DNA of 64,000 nt, from NCBI GenBank assembly GCA_947568835.1, contig OX387609.1:10803660-10867659 (forward strand), given 5' to 3'. The notes under the pieces are model-generated. The model ran no database searches, was not told the DNA's origin, and worked only from the letters and a program-made list of their open reading frames with translations. Positions 33,691 through 46,284 of the stretch are shown in pieces (positions within the stretch are counted from its first letter, which is position 1; each line of letters starts with the position of its first letter). The translations under genes were made by a program, and so were the position numbers. The stretch is from Protonemura montana. Its lineage: Eukaryota; Arthropoda; Insecta; Plecoptera; Nemouridae.

Positions 33691-34630
33691 CTGGCAAGGT
33701 CGTCTGCTAATATAGGGGACCGGTTCTCGAAATATGAAAAACACAACGCACTCTTTTTAAGATTATTTTTGATGTGACTCTGTTTAGCTTTTGTTTCCTA
33801 AGGTGTGTTAAATTGAATGGGTTTTGTGTGTTTACAAAAAGGCATGACCTGTTTTAGGCATTGTTGATGATAAGCAATGATTGATCGGATTTTTAAGCGA
33901 TTTCGATTGGTTGCTAAGCATTTTTTTTTTTTTTTTTGTATCCAAGTGGCTATAGATTGAGAAGTTGTATTCGCTTTCACGGCTTCTGATGTTTTTTTCA
34001 AGTTTAAGGAGCAGGTATTTTACGCCATATACGAGCCTGGCGAAAAAATTAACATAGCGTCTGACATCTGGTGTGCATTTTGTTAAGAAAAATTACCGTT
34101 ATCTCTAAAAAAAAGTTACGAAATTCGTGTTTAAAAAAAAAATACATTTGAGATTCGATTTCTGTCGAAATGAAAACTGAGATTTGCAGAAAAGTGGAGC
34201 AGTTTTCCGCTCAGGTTTCAGTGTCCTCTGTTTTGCTGCTCTAATCGAAGTCTTCGTCTGACACCTGTTATATGCATCTGACAAATCGCCAAGAACAGGT
34301 ATGCAAGAATTAAATCTCAAAAATCCTTCTCGGAATCTCCGCAGAAACTTGACACACGAACACACACTTCCGTGGTCCCCTTCGAATCCGCATTTTTCAA
34401 AACCGCATTTGAACCGCATTTTGCCGTCTTGAATAAATGAATTCCACCTGAGATCGCATCTAGCGAAGACATGGTCCACTATTTTTAGCTCGTCACAGCG
34501 AATTACACGGCTTTGAATTTTTTAAACGGTAGTTTAGATATCGCGGCGATCTCGGCCGACATGTTTTACCCCAGAGCTTAACAGGCCCGTTTCGAGCTAT
34601 CAAAGCCAGCAAAATTCCAAGAAGCAAAAC

Positions 34631-34667
<37 letters not shown>

Positions 34668-35331
34668 CTATCCATTTTATGATCGGCAATTATTTTTTTA
34701 CACTTCAACATTTTTTTCTGTGCAAGAAATGTGTTAAAAAAAAACAAGTTTTCTGCAGACATGGCTGCGCCTGTCACCGCTGCGTGACGTATGCAAATTC
34801 GCTTCCTTGTGTGCTTTGTTTTCACAGCATCCTTGAGTCCCATTGACCCAAAGATGTGCGAAGAGGTTCGAATCCCGCCTGTCACAGCCTCGTCACTCAG
34901 GCACCGTTGAAATCGAAACCGGGAACCGCCTCTGATTGGTTAATGAAAGCATTTCAAGGACGTTTGAGGATAGTACTTTAGTGGCAGGGCACGGTCACGG
35001 CTTTTTTTGACATTTCGTTGGATGTTGCCATGAAGATTTTGATGTTTTTTACAGTTATGTAACCAGTAGTTAAGAACATTAACTTGAAACAGAAAGTAAA
35101 TTGAAAAAGTAGCCGTTTATATTCAAGGAGATGGACTTAACTGTCTTAAAAACGGTGCAATTGGCTGAAATGAAAAACATATTTGTGTCGTTACCATGGG
35201 GATAGCAAATATCGTTGGATAGTTAGCACATTATTTCACTAAAAATTAAAAATATTTAAAAAAAATCACAAAAGTGTTTTGTGGACTTCAGTAAAACTTT
35301 GTGAATTAACCAAGAATTCGTTTCTTTCTAT
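33691..35331. other. Intergenic; holds an A(31) run
   Basis: AT-rich. 34634-34664 is a run of 31 A that might be an old poly-A tail, but no element is recognisable to its left. At 34865-34880 ggttcgaatcccgcc resembles a tRNA B box without an A box. Confidence 0.45.
34634..34664. repeat. Homopolymer A(31)
   Basis: Uninterrupted A run between aaaaccat and tacctatcc. Confidence 0.9.
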
Positions 35332-35412
35332 GATTTGTTGTGTTTAACGACGCAATGTTTTGACAACAAGCCCTGAGGAACTGCCCTAATGGCTTAGAAT
35401 GAGTGATCACTG
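35332..35412 (-). mobile_element. 5S-SINE 3'-end fragment
   Basis: gatttgttgtgtttaacgac then gcaatgttttgacaac matches the reversed SINE end; decays after 35400. Confidence 0.7.
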
Positions 35413-36329
35413 AGTTCTACGGTCATGTGAAACTTTAGATACAAAAAACCGTCGTCCAGAAAAACTCTAGATTTTATTTTTATTTGATTTCGAATTTTGA
35501 ACTAGAGCCAAAATTTTGACAAGGCTCTAAACGACTCTCCTATTTTTGAAGTCGAAAAGTGCTTGTCATCCCACGGAAGAGTCAGATGACGTCTCATCCT
35601 GTAGTTTTTTTCCCCACCGCCGACACAAGGATATAGACAATTCAGGACCGAAGCAAATTCAATCCTCATTTTTACACCCCACCAATCAAGTCGATAAAAA
35701 CTCACGGTTTTATTTATGAGTTGATAAAAACACAAACATTCCGTACATCCCATTTTACAACATCGCCAAAATAGTGCATCCATCAGAAAAAAAAACCCCG
35801 ACTAAACTCGAAGGTAAACAAAACGGCGTGGGCCCTGCGAGCACGATTGGCGGGGAAACTGAATGCTTGCCCGGGATTCACCCGCGAGCAACGTTGGGGC
35901 CTCCACCCATGCACACCTAGCCGACGAAACGCCTTCCCATACCTCCCAAGTGCGAGCAGCGAGAAGACGCCGGCAAGAGGTCAACCCGTGGCATCACGCG
36001 TGGTCTTTGTCAGCCAAGGTTGCTAATCATCGACGGCAACACCTTGCGCCCAAATGCAGACGATGGCCAGTGGCGTCGGGTGAGATCGGTTTTTATTGTC
36101 GATTCGGTGATGTGGTTTTTACAAGCGCTTTGGTTCTGGTTTTTTCAACAAAATCTATGACAAACTCTGTTGGTTAAATTTTGTTATACATCTCGAACAC
36201 ACTGAGTTACTTTTTATGATGAACAAAAAGAAAATAATTAAGAAATTAAGAAGAAAGTATCATAGAGGCGTTCAACTTAAACGCAACTCAATTTTCGTTT
36301 GCAAATCCCTAGTTTTCTTCAGTCCAGTT
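35413..36329. other. Intergenic; GC-rich block at 35820-36080
   Basis: Open on both strands for 60-100 codons in the GC-rich part; no family match or exon chain. Confidence 0.45.
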
Positions 36330-36466
36330 TTACAAAAATCTAGTTGAAGTGTTAGTTGAAACTATTGCCTTGACGACTTCCAATCACATGCAGTGAAATT
36401 CAGATGTTTCTGTGAGTTAGAGATCCAACTAATATTTGAACAATTTGGTAAAAGCCGACCTAAGTA
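36330..36466 (-). mobile_element. M92 MITE, single-core copy
   Basis: ccagttttacaaaaatctag at the left end, core ttgacgacttccaatcacat and gttagagatccaact, right end ggtaaaagccgacctaag. Confidence 0.85.
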
Positions 36467-36555
36467 TTTTTATTCATATTTAAACCCTTTTTGGCTTTTT
36501 AACGAAGAATTAAAGGGATACATTACTGGAATCCCATTGAAGTCTGGAATCCGGC

Positions 36556-36742
36556 AGTTCTGTTCAGAAGAGAGGTTGAAGGGATGAAAGTTAGTTCAAC
36601 AACTTCACTCGCCTTGCTTATCAACCTCTCGACAGCATGGATTTGTGGAGGAATCCTGTTGTTCGCGTTGTACCGTCCTTCGGAAGGGACGTTAAGCCGT
36701 TGGTCCCATTGGTGCTCTTCGACAGGAGTAGGCTACGTGCCG
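36556..36742 (+). mobile_element. 5S-SINE body, left part, split by a LINE insertion
   Basis: cagttctgttcagaagagag through tcaacctctcgacagcatgg to gctacgtgccggtac. The 5S head is missing. The SINE resumes at 37257 with ccgggtgtctcctcc. Confidence 0.85.
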
Positions 36743-37256
36743 GTACTTCAATTTTCAATTTTTAACTTTGACATGTATTTATATATTAGAACTGGTTTTA
36801 TTTGTATTAGACAATATAAGTGATTTCAAGAAAAATTCCGATATTCATAATTTTAACACAAGATCCAACTACTTTCGCAAAAATAAAACTAGACTCAACA
36901 TTGCAGAACAAAGCCCAAAAAACATAGGAGTTCATATTTTCAATTATCTTCCGGACTGCATAAAAACGCTAACTGAAAAAAGGTCAGTTTTTAAAGAACA
37001 AACGAAGAGGTTCCTCTTAAATCATGGTTTTTATACTCTTGACGAATTTCTAGCATCAAAGGATTGTAAATGTATTTATTGTGTAGATTTTATCTGTATA
37101 AATTGACTGTACATATGTATTAGGTTTTAATTTTTCATCTCGATGTATTTTATGCACATTCGGACCTTTTTTCATGCTCAAATTATGTTGCAATCCAACT
37201 AATGAGTGTTTCTGTAAAGAAATTGAAAAATAAAAAAACAATACAATACAATACAA
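36743..37256 (+). mobile_element. 3' fragment of a non-LTR retrotransposon nested in a 5S-SINE
   Basis: Translation of 36830-37060 gives HNFNTRSNYFRKNKTRLNIA, then HIFNYLPDCIKTLTEKRSVF, then FLLNHGFYTLDEFLA. This is the conserved C-terminal tail of Jockey/CR1-like reverse transcriptases, open for 112 codons. A short 3' UTR ends in aaataaaaaaacaatac with (ATACA)n at 37238-37259. 5' truncation and the repeat tail are the signs of LINE integration. The flanks suggest a very short target duplication (about tac). Few changes imply it is younger than the remnants at 8.8 and 10.7 kb. Confidence 0.85.
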
Positions 37257-37400
37257 TACCGGGTGTCTCCTCCTCCTTTCTAGGTTAGGTTAGATTTATC
37301 ATCATCCTCATCATCATCCACTCATTCACCGACGCCAATAGACCAGTGCCACAGAACCCGTTGTAAAAAAAAGCTCGTCATTAAACACAATAATCAATAA
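37257..37400 (+). mobile_element. 5S-SINE body, right part
   Basis: ccgggtgtctcctcctcctt, ctaggttaggttagatttat, catcatcctcatcatcatcc, agaccagtgccac and cattaaacacaataatcaat complete the SINE started at 36556. Confidence 0.85.
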
Positions 37401-37404
37401 ATCA

Positions 37405-39406
37405 TTTTGAACTTTCATGCTTCAACTTGATCACTTTTCGTATCTAAGTTTCGTATTCGACTTCCAACTTGTCCTAAAATAACCAACGCACCTTCTTTGG
37501 ACATTACCGTCGCATCGCTCCTTGCCGCGCACCACTGTCATCTAGCAGAGCTTGCATCAAACCCACGTGGGCTCGCAGATTAACTCTGAGCGCACCAAAA
37601 TGGAAACGACCGGCTCGGCTAGTGATACTCGATGGTCATCTCGAGCGACGGCTAACTTAACTCATTTCTCGACGCATGTTACGTGTCCTGGCACTCGGCA
37701 GGGCGCCGCAGTGTCGATCGACTCGCTTGAGTTATCGACGCTAGAGTGCGTTGATGTCGCGCTGTCACCGGGTTTGTTTTGACAAGTTTGAAATTATGAT
37801 GGTCATTGTCTGAAGATAGTGATTGCGTTGTTGTTCTTACAAATTACAGTGTGACAATTTTTCGAGAATTTTTACACAATTTCCTTCCAAAGACCAGGTC
37901 TAAAAAACAGAGTATACTTTTAACGCTGAATTTTACATGACCAACCAATCAAAAATATTGTTTCCAGTGTCATAGGGACTGTAACTATGGTTAAAATATC
38001 TTAACCACCGACATTTTTTGGGGTTAATATAATCTTACACTTAACTTTGTGGGTTTCTGTTCGTTCAAGTTCTCCACACCAGAGTATTCGTTGGCTTCGC
38101 TAGTTCCAAAAGTTCCCACACTAAGTTACATCAACTCTGGAGGTGGTGTGAAAAGTGTGAGCTATTCTCAACATTAGAAAACAACCGACAGAACTGTAGG
38201 TACACAGCCCCAAAGAGCTGATAACCAGAGCGATTGTCTGTAGGGATTTAAACACTCTTTTCGTCAAGTTGGCTATGCTGGAAAGAAGTCTCTAGTCTAC
38301 TACTTGAAGATGTTGGACTTGCCTTTTGATCAAAACATCATCAAAAGCTTAACTTCTGTCTGGCTATGAACCATACCTGTAAAGAAGAGCATGATGACCA
38401 AAGGTTCAGGAAATCCCTTGTCAGGGCTTAAAGCTCTCTGATTCTACGGTCCATAAGCTTCTTGCAGCTTATAGTGAGGCGTTTATCGATTTATAAATTA
38501 TTAATCACAAATAACTGATGAAACCAATCACTTCCACCTTTAACTTTTAGAAAGTCGGGACAGTATTTACAATTTTTAGATTAGCTGAGTGGGGCTTATG
38601 TCATGTCAAGTCGAAACCAATTTTGAAGTTCCAGTTATCAGTATTTTAAAATAGTTACACATATTTATGTAGAATAAATCTCTTCGAAACGGAAGACAAC
38701 AGCTTATAAACAACAGGTATTTGAAGAGCACTTTTGAAAAATGTGGTTTTGAATGTCAAGAAAAAAAATACAAAATCTCAAAGTTGTGTAACTTATGCCT
38801 GTTACTTCATCAAAGTTGGTTGCAGTCCTGAAATTACTCCGAAAACAAAAGAGCCGCTTCATAAACCATTCAAAACCACAGTTTTTTTTATAGTTTTCTT
38901 TTATCATAACTAGCGCTAAGATTATATAAAGTAGACATGAGTCTAAAAACCATCGAAGAAGACCGCGCTTTGATTTAAAATGTAATACAAGTTCCGCGTG
39001 TGTTTTTCCTCCTCAATTCTCTGTGCCACCTCGAAGGAAAACAAAGTCTACACGCCTTATTTTTGCCTTCTACCGATGCTCAATTGTCTACCTTGAATTA
39101 CAGCCGACTCCTGATGATAACCAGCGATCGGTCGCTATGGTAACTCGGTGGCGTCAAGAGATAACCGCTCTGCTAAATCACCGCGTGGGGATTTGCATAA
39201 CAATTGGTTAAGCATTGATGAGATGTGTTCGGAAGATTGGAGCAGGTTAATCAGATTTGGTAACCCGTTGATTTATTGCTGGGCCTAGACTTGGAGTCGC
39301 TTGTTTGGAGCGAGATTAAATGACAGGGGAAATTGGCTGCTTGCAAGTGAGACAATCATGGCAGATCATTGATTAGGTTCAAAGTTAAATTATGTAGATT
39401 CAAAAA
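37405..39406. other. Intergenic, no supported gene
   Basis: A GC-rich, CpG-rich block at 37490-37790 contains a 76-codon + strand ORF without motifs; the rest is AT-rich. Confidence 0.45.
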
Positions 39407-39893
39407 ATGTTGATTTATTGTGTTTTGACGATGCAGTGTTTTGACAACGAATGAAAGGTAGGTGAATGAGTGGGTGATGATGCACATAACCTAGCCTAGA
39501 AAAGTAAGGTGCCGGGACTTAGCCCTGTGGCACTGGTTTAATGACAAAGTTGAATGAGAGGATGTTGATGAACCTTAACTAGCCTAGAATGGAGGAGAAA
39601 CCCGGTGCCGGCACGTAGCCTACTCCTGTCGAAGAGCACCAAGGGGACCACTGGCTTAACTTCCCTTCCGAAGGACGGTACAACGCGAACAACAGGATTC
39701 TTCCACAAATTCATGTTGTCGAGAGGTTGATAAGCAAGGCGAGTGAAGTTGCTGTACTAACTTTCATCCCTCCAGCCTCTCTCCCGAACAGAACTGGTCA
39801 TCTGTATGATGGTCACCCATCCAATACCTGACCCAGTGAAGTGTTGCTTAACTTTCATCCCTTCAACCTCTCATCCGAACAGAACTGGTCGTT
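39407..39893 (-). mobile_element. 5S-SINE, full body with partial head and a duplicated 3' segment
   Basis: From left: SINE end tttattgtgttttgacgatg, then a duplicated cctag...ggtgccggga segment (39490-39620 carries two body-end pieces), body gaccactggcttaacttccc to gtcgagaggttgataagcaa, and one and a half 91-bp junction units (cacccatccaatacctgacc). Confidence 0.85.
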
Positions 39894-41231
39894 TTTTGGC
39901 TAGGTTAGCATGTTAGCGAATCTTGAATGAGTTTAAATTCTAGAAAATGCTAAGAGATTTGATATTTTGAATACAAATGCAAAGAAAAAGACACATAGGA
40001 TCGCCACTGGGACAAGGTTTCGAAATGTTATGAACTTATGGATTCAATAAAAATTAATGATCAACATCGATATTTAATTTGAGAAAAAACATTCTGCGAA
40101 ACAGGATATTCAGGGTGGTCAAAAACACATCGCCATCAACCAGCTTTACGTGTATAATTGCTAGGCTTTATTAATCTAGGTTATTAGGTACTGAAAACTT
40201 CCTGAAATGGTGGCCATAAATTTATTTATTCCACATCGCACGATTCGAAGATAAATTAGTGTCTAATGACCAAAAAAGCCAAACATGCATTACAAAAAAA
40301 AAACAAAAAAAAAAAACGTATAAATATTTTGATTAATAGCAATCTACATTTTATTAAATAATTTAAAATCTCAATTAAACTCTTGTCTATAAATCAGTCG
40401 AATTGACCTTCTAGCAAAATCGCACGCACTGCAAGTGATAGGCGAAGAAAACATGCACAGACAGAAACATTTCAAGAAACATAAGAATGCCGGCAAACAA
40501 ATCACCGCCACAAGATTTCTTCAGAGAGATGGAGCCTGGAGAGAATGTACCACACAATTCACGATAAGGTCACTAATTTAGCTTAGAAACACCCGCTCAA
40601 TTTAAAAAAAAAAAAAAATAAGCTTGTGTAAAAATACCTCTCATCTAACCTTGTCTAGTGGTCTTCGGTGATGTGATAGGACCTACCTCAACATAACCGA
40701 CCACGCAGCGAAACAAAAAAAGAGGATCTTCACTTTGAGTGTAATTACTCTGTGAGCAAAATGAATGCAGTTCACCATCAGTTTAAACGGCTTTTTGCGC
40801 CTCGATTAAGCTCCTGTTAAGGCTGTTTTCAAATGATCTTTGTCAGTTTTTAATAACGTCACGATTTAACTGTCTGAATTGACCTAGCAAGTTAATCAGG
40901 AGAATATTAAAACATATTTTATTTCTTTCATTTTCTCTTTAGCGATGATCCATTTGAATGATAGCAATGAACAATTCCAGATGAATCATAACTTCATTAC
41001 TGTAGCGTTTTGTTGAATATTTAGTCTTTCTCTGTGCCTTTTATTTCATCAGTTTGTCTCGAATTTTTCTTATGACAAAATTAAACAAGTACAAAAAGAA
41101 ATACAAAATACAAAATAAAATCGAAAAAAAATAACCATACAAGAAAAAAATAACAACAAAGAAAAAAAAAATATATGAAAATATATAATAAATATTTAAG
41201 ACTCATGTCTACTTGATTTATGCTTAGCACT
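39894..41231. other. Intergenic, A-rich
   Basis: AT-rich; a low-complexity A-rich tract at 41090-41190. No gene. Confidence 0.5.
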
Positions 41232-41345
41232 AGTTTTAACAAAAACAATTTGAAATAAGTTTTGAATGCTTTAAGTAAAGGACAATGAAATTTAGTTGTC
41301 CTTTACTTAGCATTCAAAACCCGTTTCAAATAGTTTTTGTTTTGA
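41232..41345. mobile_element. Hairpin MITE candidate, arms about 50 bp
   Basis: Left arm aacaaaaacaatttgaaata then agttttgaatgctttaagta; right arm tacttagcattcaaaacccg then tttcaaatagtttttgtttt. The loop is only about 10 bp. The leading motif gcttagcactagttttaa recurs at 58027 and 60974, suggesting a family. Confidence 0.75.
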
Positions 41346-42467
41346 AATAAACTAACTTACGGCTGTCAATTCCAATTCAAAACAAAGTTACCCTATAAAA
41401 ATGTGACCAATTATTCGATATAGTTTTAAAAACTAAAAAAACTGCCCAACTCAATGTTCGCAAAGGTGGCTCGCTAACATTGATTTGTAACATCTCAGTC
41501 TCACACTCGAAAAACCAAAGCGTATCCTAAAACAATTAAAACCTCGCATCAATCTAACGAATCGATCTTGGCAGACTAAATTAGCACAAAATATAATCAC
41601 CGAGTTCCGGTTGCATTCATTTCGCAGAGGTTAAAGGTGCTGATTAATTACGAAAAATAACGCATGACTCAGGTGCAATTCATTAAGACACACGGTTTAT
41701 CTAGTCTCACCCTTGAGATTGAAGTGCATGGCCCCAGCAAATTGCAAGGCCGAACCGATTTCCAGAATACATACCATCAGATTATAGACTAGCGGCACAA
41801 GTTTGGTACCCGCAAAAGATATAAAACGAATTCAAATCGAGTTCGTGGGAGAGTGATTAAAAAAAAGTTGGTCTAAATGGCTTTCTGAAACAATGGACTT
41901 GTTTGATAATCATCTGTTTTGATAGCGGTAATGCTTGCGGTGATTGTTGAAATGATTTTCCCTAATGATTGAATACGGTAAATACCTATCAGAAGCGAAT
42001 GTCGTGGGTGGCTTTACGCTGCAGCATTTCAATTTCATTTGATTTGAAACGCGTACCAGTACTTCTTGCAATGTTCGATGTTAGATTGCATGTTGCTAGT
42101 TTTTTTCTGTGTGTAATTTATGTAATTTCTTTGCCGCGAGATCATGTTGTCGAGCATGTCTTTGTCTACGTGTTGGCGTGCGTTTGTCAGCTACAGAAAT
42201 CAAGATCATGTCTGTTTTTTGGTTTTTATTTAGCTAATTTTCTTATACCTTTCTGGCAATTAAACACATTATCTTTTAAACCCAAAATTTTAATTGTTTT
42301 TGGTACATTATTAAAGGTTTAAAAATGATCTGAAACCGATTTTTATTTTCCTTTGTAAGGCATTTACTATTTACTTGATCTTATTCTATGGGGCGTCTAT
42401 GTTTCTTTCTGCAAAATGTACTTATGCCAGAAAATTCATTTACAGAAAATGTGTTTTATCATTGGGT
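41346..42467. other. Intergenic, nothing recognised
   Basis: AT-rich. The 117-codon + ORF at 41969-42322 has hydrophobic stretches but no motif and low coding character. Confidence 0.45.
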
Positions 42468-42765
42468 TAAGTCAGAGTCCCAGCGCTATTGTCGGCAACT
42501 CCAACACGTCATAACAGTAGACACCACCCGATGGCGCTTGCGGCCGTCCTTATTCAAAAACCCCTACAATTATAAATTAAAAACTCAAAATATCGATACA
42601 TGTTTATCAATCGTTGAGGTTAGCATTAATAAAGATTAATTGAGGGTAAACCAGTCTCAAATGCGAGTAATCTGCGAGATATAACGAAATTTAATTTCTT
42701 AACACTCAACACGACGGTGACTCCACCTGTGAGCGACCACAATTTTTGTCGGTAAAGTAGCTATC
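42468..42765 (-). mobile_element. MITE family B, copy 3
   Basis: Reverse order of the family landmarks: accacccgatggcgcttgcg, tacatgtttatcaatcgttg, gcgagtaatctgcgagatat, gacggtgactccacctgtga. Confidence 0.8.
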
Positions 42766-42769
42766 TGTC

Positions 42770-45129
42770 CTCATTTTGTACGCGAATATAATTTAACACA
42801 AGCACCGAGACTCTGACTAAATCTAATACTCAATTGGCGTTATCAAAAACTATGCCCGTGTGAAATTGCACGAAAATTTCCTTTGCGAATTCGAAGCTCT
42901 AGATTTGGCGCGCATTCTGCGGCTCCTACTTGACCCAGTGCGCTGTCACGGGGGCAACGTATCGATTTTGGGCGCTTGCCCCCCGCTCCCGTGCCGCACT
43001 CCCACCCGACCAGCGCCGACCGAGGGGTGGGAATCTCGGCACATCCCCGTCGACTGCAACGAGAAGAGGATGCTGACAGGAGGCTAACATGTGAGTAAAA
43101 CAAAGCCTTTTTCAGCTCTAATTTCGCTAATTAATACTAGATTTATGTTTTACATTTCAAACAGTTAATCTTTAAATTGAAAGTGCAGTTAAAATGTGGT
43201 TGTGTTTGATTTTTGCGGGGGGAAATGCGTCAAACTGCGTTTTGCTTTGCACGGGCTGCCAACTTAGCAAAATTGCCTAAGCCATGCGTCATTTTGTGAC
43301 GTTTTCTTTGTGTCACTTGAAAGGTTACAGGCATGTTCTGAAGGAAAGTGATGGATCATGGTTATTTTTAAGCAACAAATTCGGGTCACAGTTTTGACAG
43401 AAATACCAATTAAATAAGCAATGCCTATAATATCAATTTGGAATGAAATATTTTGAAAATATTTTAAAACAGAGATTTTGTAAAAAGAACACATTCCTAA
43501 GCGGCGATATAACACGTTTAAAGATAGACATTTGATATCAAACACACCAATCTTTAAAAATGCGTAATAGGCACCGAGTTTTTGCCAAAATTCGCTCATA
43601 AAACGCCGTTTTGTATGTAAAGTGATGAAAATTAGTAATGAAAAAACTTATAAAACCGTGTAAAACGTGGGTCAATACTAATTAACGCTGTTTGACGCTG
43701 CAAAAACCCACTAAAAAAACACTGAAATTTCATGCAGGTGCAAAGAAAATAACAGTTTTCTATTCGAGTCGGTTTATTTAAATATAAAAAAAAATCCCTC
43801 AAAAGTTTAATTGCTCACGAACTGCAAGAGAATCAGAACAAAACGCAGAGCGAAACACAAAAAACAAAAGCTTGTAGCTTTCCGAGCGTCTTTCCAACCA
43901 CCACCTCGTGCACGCAATCACGGCGCCTTATCACCCTCCCCCCCCCCCTTCAAACACGCTGGCTTCACCTGCACAAGGTGTAATTACCATAAATTGATTC
44001 CTTGTCTGACCTTTGCCTCTCCGCTATCCATGCTACCCTCAGATTTTCAGCCAAAATTGGATACAGCGATCGATACGCTGGTCAATCAGGATCAGGAGCA
44101 GCATGGGTGCCAGGAGTAGATGGCGAGGGTCACGATGAGGTTTTGGCAGAGATTGGACGTTGTCTTGGCAGGCGGTAAAATTGGATAATGATGTCAGGGA
44201 AATGTTTTTGTCGGTCTTGAGAGTTGCTGCTTGGAGCGAAGCTCAATTAGTTCGAGATACATAACCGCGAACTTCTTTGTCTTACTTCACTATTAAGTCA
44301 GTGGACTTGCAAATGAAAAAATCTAAATGGTTTCAGTAAAAATAAAATCTCAGTAGTATTACATTTTTAAGCCATTAGTTTATTTCTACTTTGAAAAATA
44401 AACTGGGTCGTGATGATGAAAGAAAAGTTTGATGATTTTTCAACAATTGGAACAATCTTCGATGAAAGCTAAGTTTGCCAATGCAAATTTTTTGGTTCGT
44501 GTTCATCAAAGGTCTTGGCAGTGATCTTGTCCATGGATTATTCCACGCGAAAAACTGCACTAGTTAAAGTTTGGCAGAGGACATTTATTCCCTCGGGGGT
44601 AGTTTATAATCCCAGAGAAAAACTGCATAATATATGCTCCGTGAAGCAAGCATTAGCAGATTATTAGTTTTATTTTTAGAATTATAATACAGCCATGTTT
44701 ATTTTCTTTGTAAAGCTACATTTCATGCAGTGTTTTGCTTTACTAAGCCGATTTTTACAGTTTTCCGGCTCCAAAGAAAACGTGTTCAACGCCAAAACAA
44801 AGAAAAAACAGAATTGCGCCATGAAAATCCGTTCTTTTGTCCAACAACCGAGACCAAAAAATGCTTCTTGAGATTTGCAAGAAAAGTACATTGAATATCA
44901 ATCACTTTTTCCTGTCAATCAATCATGTCGGGCTTATAGGAATTCCGCTGAAACTTGTCAAAAAAAAACATATATTTATATATCTTCTGTGAATAAAACT
45001 GGCACACCATGCACATATCATCCTGGCATTTTGACCACGCTTGAAACCTAACATTAAACCTGAATCATAGCACATCTACAAAGATCATTTCTTTAGGTCT
45101 GCTATTATTTACTAGCATGCCCCAACCAG
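42770..45129. other. Intergenic; GC-rich block at 42890-43090
   Basis: The GC-rich block ends in gctaacat/gtgagtaaaa, a donor-like site, so it could be a 5' exon, but no reading frame or promoter element is defensible. The rest is AT-rich. Confidence 0.4.
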
Positions 45130-45548
45130 CTAGCATGCTACCGTTGAGTGCAGGTTCTAGGTAGAGAAACAACGTCAATGTTACAGTCTCTGCGTGAAAA
45201 ATAGCCCCCAAATGACTACCTTACCGACAAAAATTCAGAGTACCGGAACACGCCGTTAAGTGGAGCCACTGTCGTATGAAATTGAATTTCGATATTTCTC
45301 GTAGGTTAACTCGCTTTTGAGACTTTTCATGCTCAAAAAATCTCCATCAATGTTTACCTCAACGATTGATATACACGTAACGATCTTCAAAAGCGAGTAC
45401 TCTACGAGAAATATCGAAATTAAATTTCATACGACGGTACTCTGCATTTTTGTCGGTAAGGTAGTCATTTGGCGGCCATCTTTCACGCAGATACTGTAAC
45501 ATTAACGTTGTTTCTCTACCTATAACCTGCACTCAACGCTAGCATGTT
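45130..45548. mobile_element. Large foldback element related to MITE family B
   Basis: Arms of about 180 bp. Left from 45131: gttgagtgcaggttctaggt, agagaaacaacgtcaatgtt, actaccttaccgacaaaaat. The right arm ends tataacctgcactcaacgct at 45542 and is its reverse complement at over 90 percent. The short centre contains acctcaacgattgatataca, a family-B landmark, and the arms carry its tttctcgta/tacgagaaa motif. Confidence 0.85.
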
Positions 45549-45549
45549 C

Positions 45550-46284
45550 CAAAACCATAACGAACCTCTCCCTTCTACGACTGCAACTTCCGCTTCGAGC
45601 CGTAGGCGTTTCGCACAACGCTTCGGAACAGTTACCTTCCTTGTTTCCCGCCGCCACCGCCCCCATGTTTTCAAACGTCCCGACTTATTTATAAGAGTTC
45701 ATCACCCGGGCAATAAATCTGCACGCGAAGATCGCATCGCTAACGGATTTATAAGCTTCGTTGATGTTGCTTCTCGCTCATGTATTCGCTGGATTTTATG
45801 TGACATTTTGTAGCGTTTTTGCACGGCCTCCCATGCATTTTCTATGATATCTGAGACAGTGATTTATGTGACGTACTTGAACTTGGTGTACTTAGCATAG
45901 TGACGTCATGACGCGTGGGACTTGAACTTGTCGAGCAAAATATGGGCAGGGTCGTAAAGAGTTCACTGTTTTTTTTTTTTTTAGTTTTTTTTAGTTGATT
46001 TTTTTTAACAATGAACTGCAAATCGTGGAAATGTAGCTAAAAGATTTTTTTTTTACTAGAATTTACAGATGTTTTGAATGGCTTTAAGATTTTTGAAGCT
46101 ATGTAACTTTTCTAACCTTGGTCATGCGCATGTACTTCTCGGAAAAATTACCTACAATTTGCAAAAATTTCAAACGGTAAAATTGCTTACAATACCTAAA
46201 TGTTTGCTATGGTGAACAATACGGTCGTATATACTCAAAGCACTTAAGCAAAACAGTTTCGCGAAACAATATGGCTGCTAAATG
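45550..46284. other. Intergenic, nothing recognised
   Basis: A GC-richer stretch 45580-45830 is open on + for 89 codons without motifs; otherwise AT-rich with T runs. Confidence 0.45.

Noticed and set aside
34780..34890. tRNA-like ggttcgaatcccgcc
   Set aside because: Only the B box matches; D-arm and acceptor pairing are absent.
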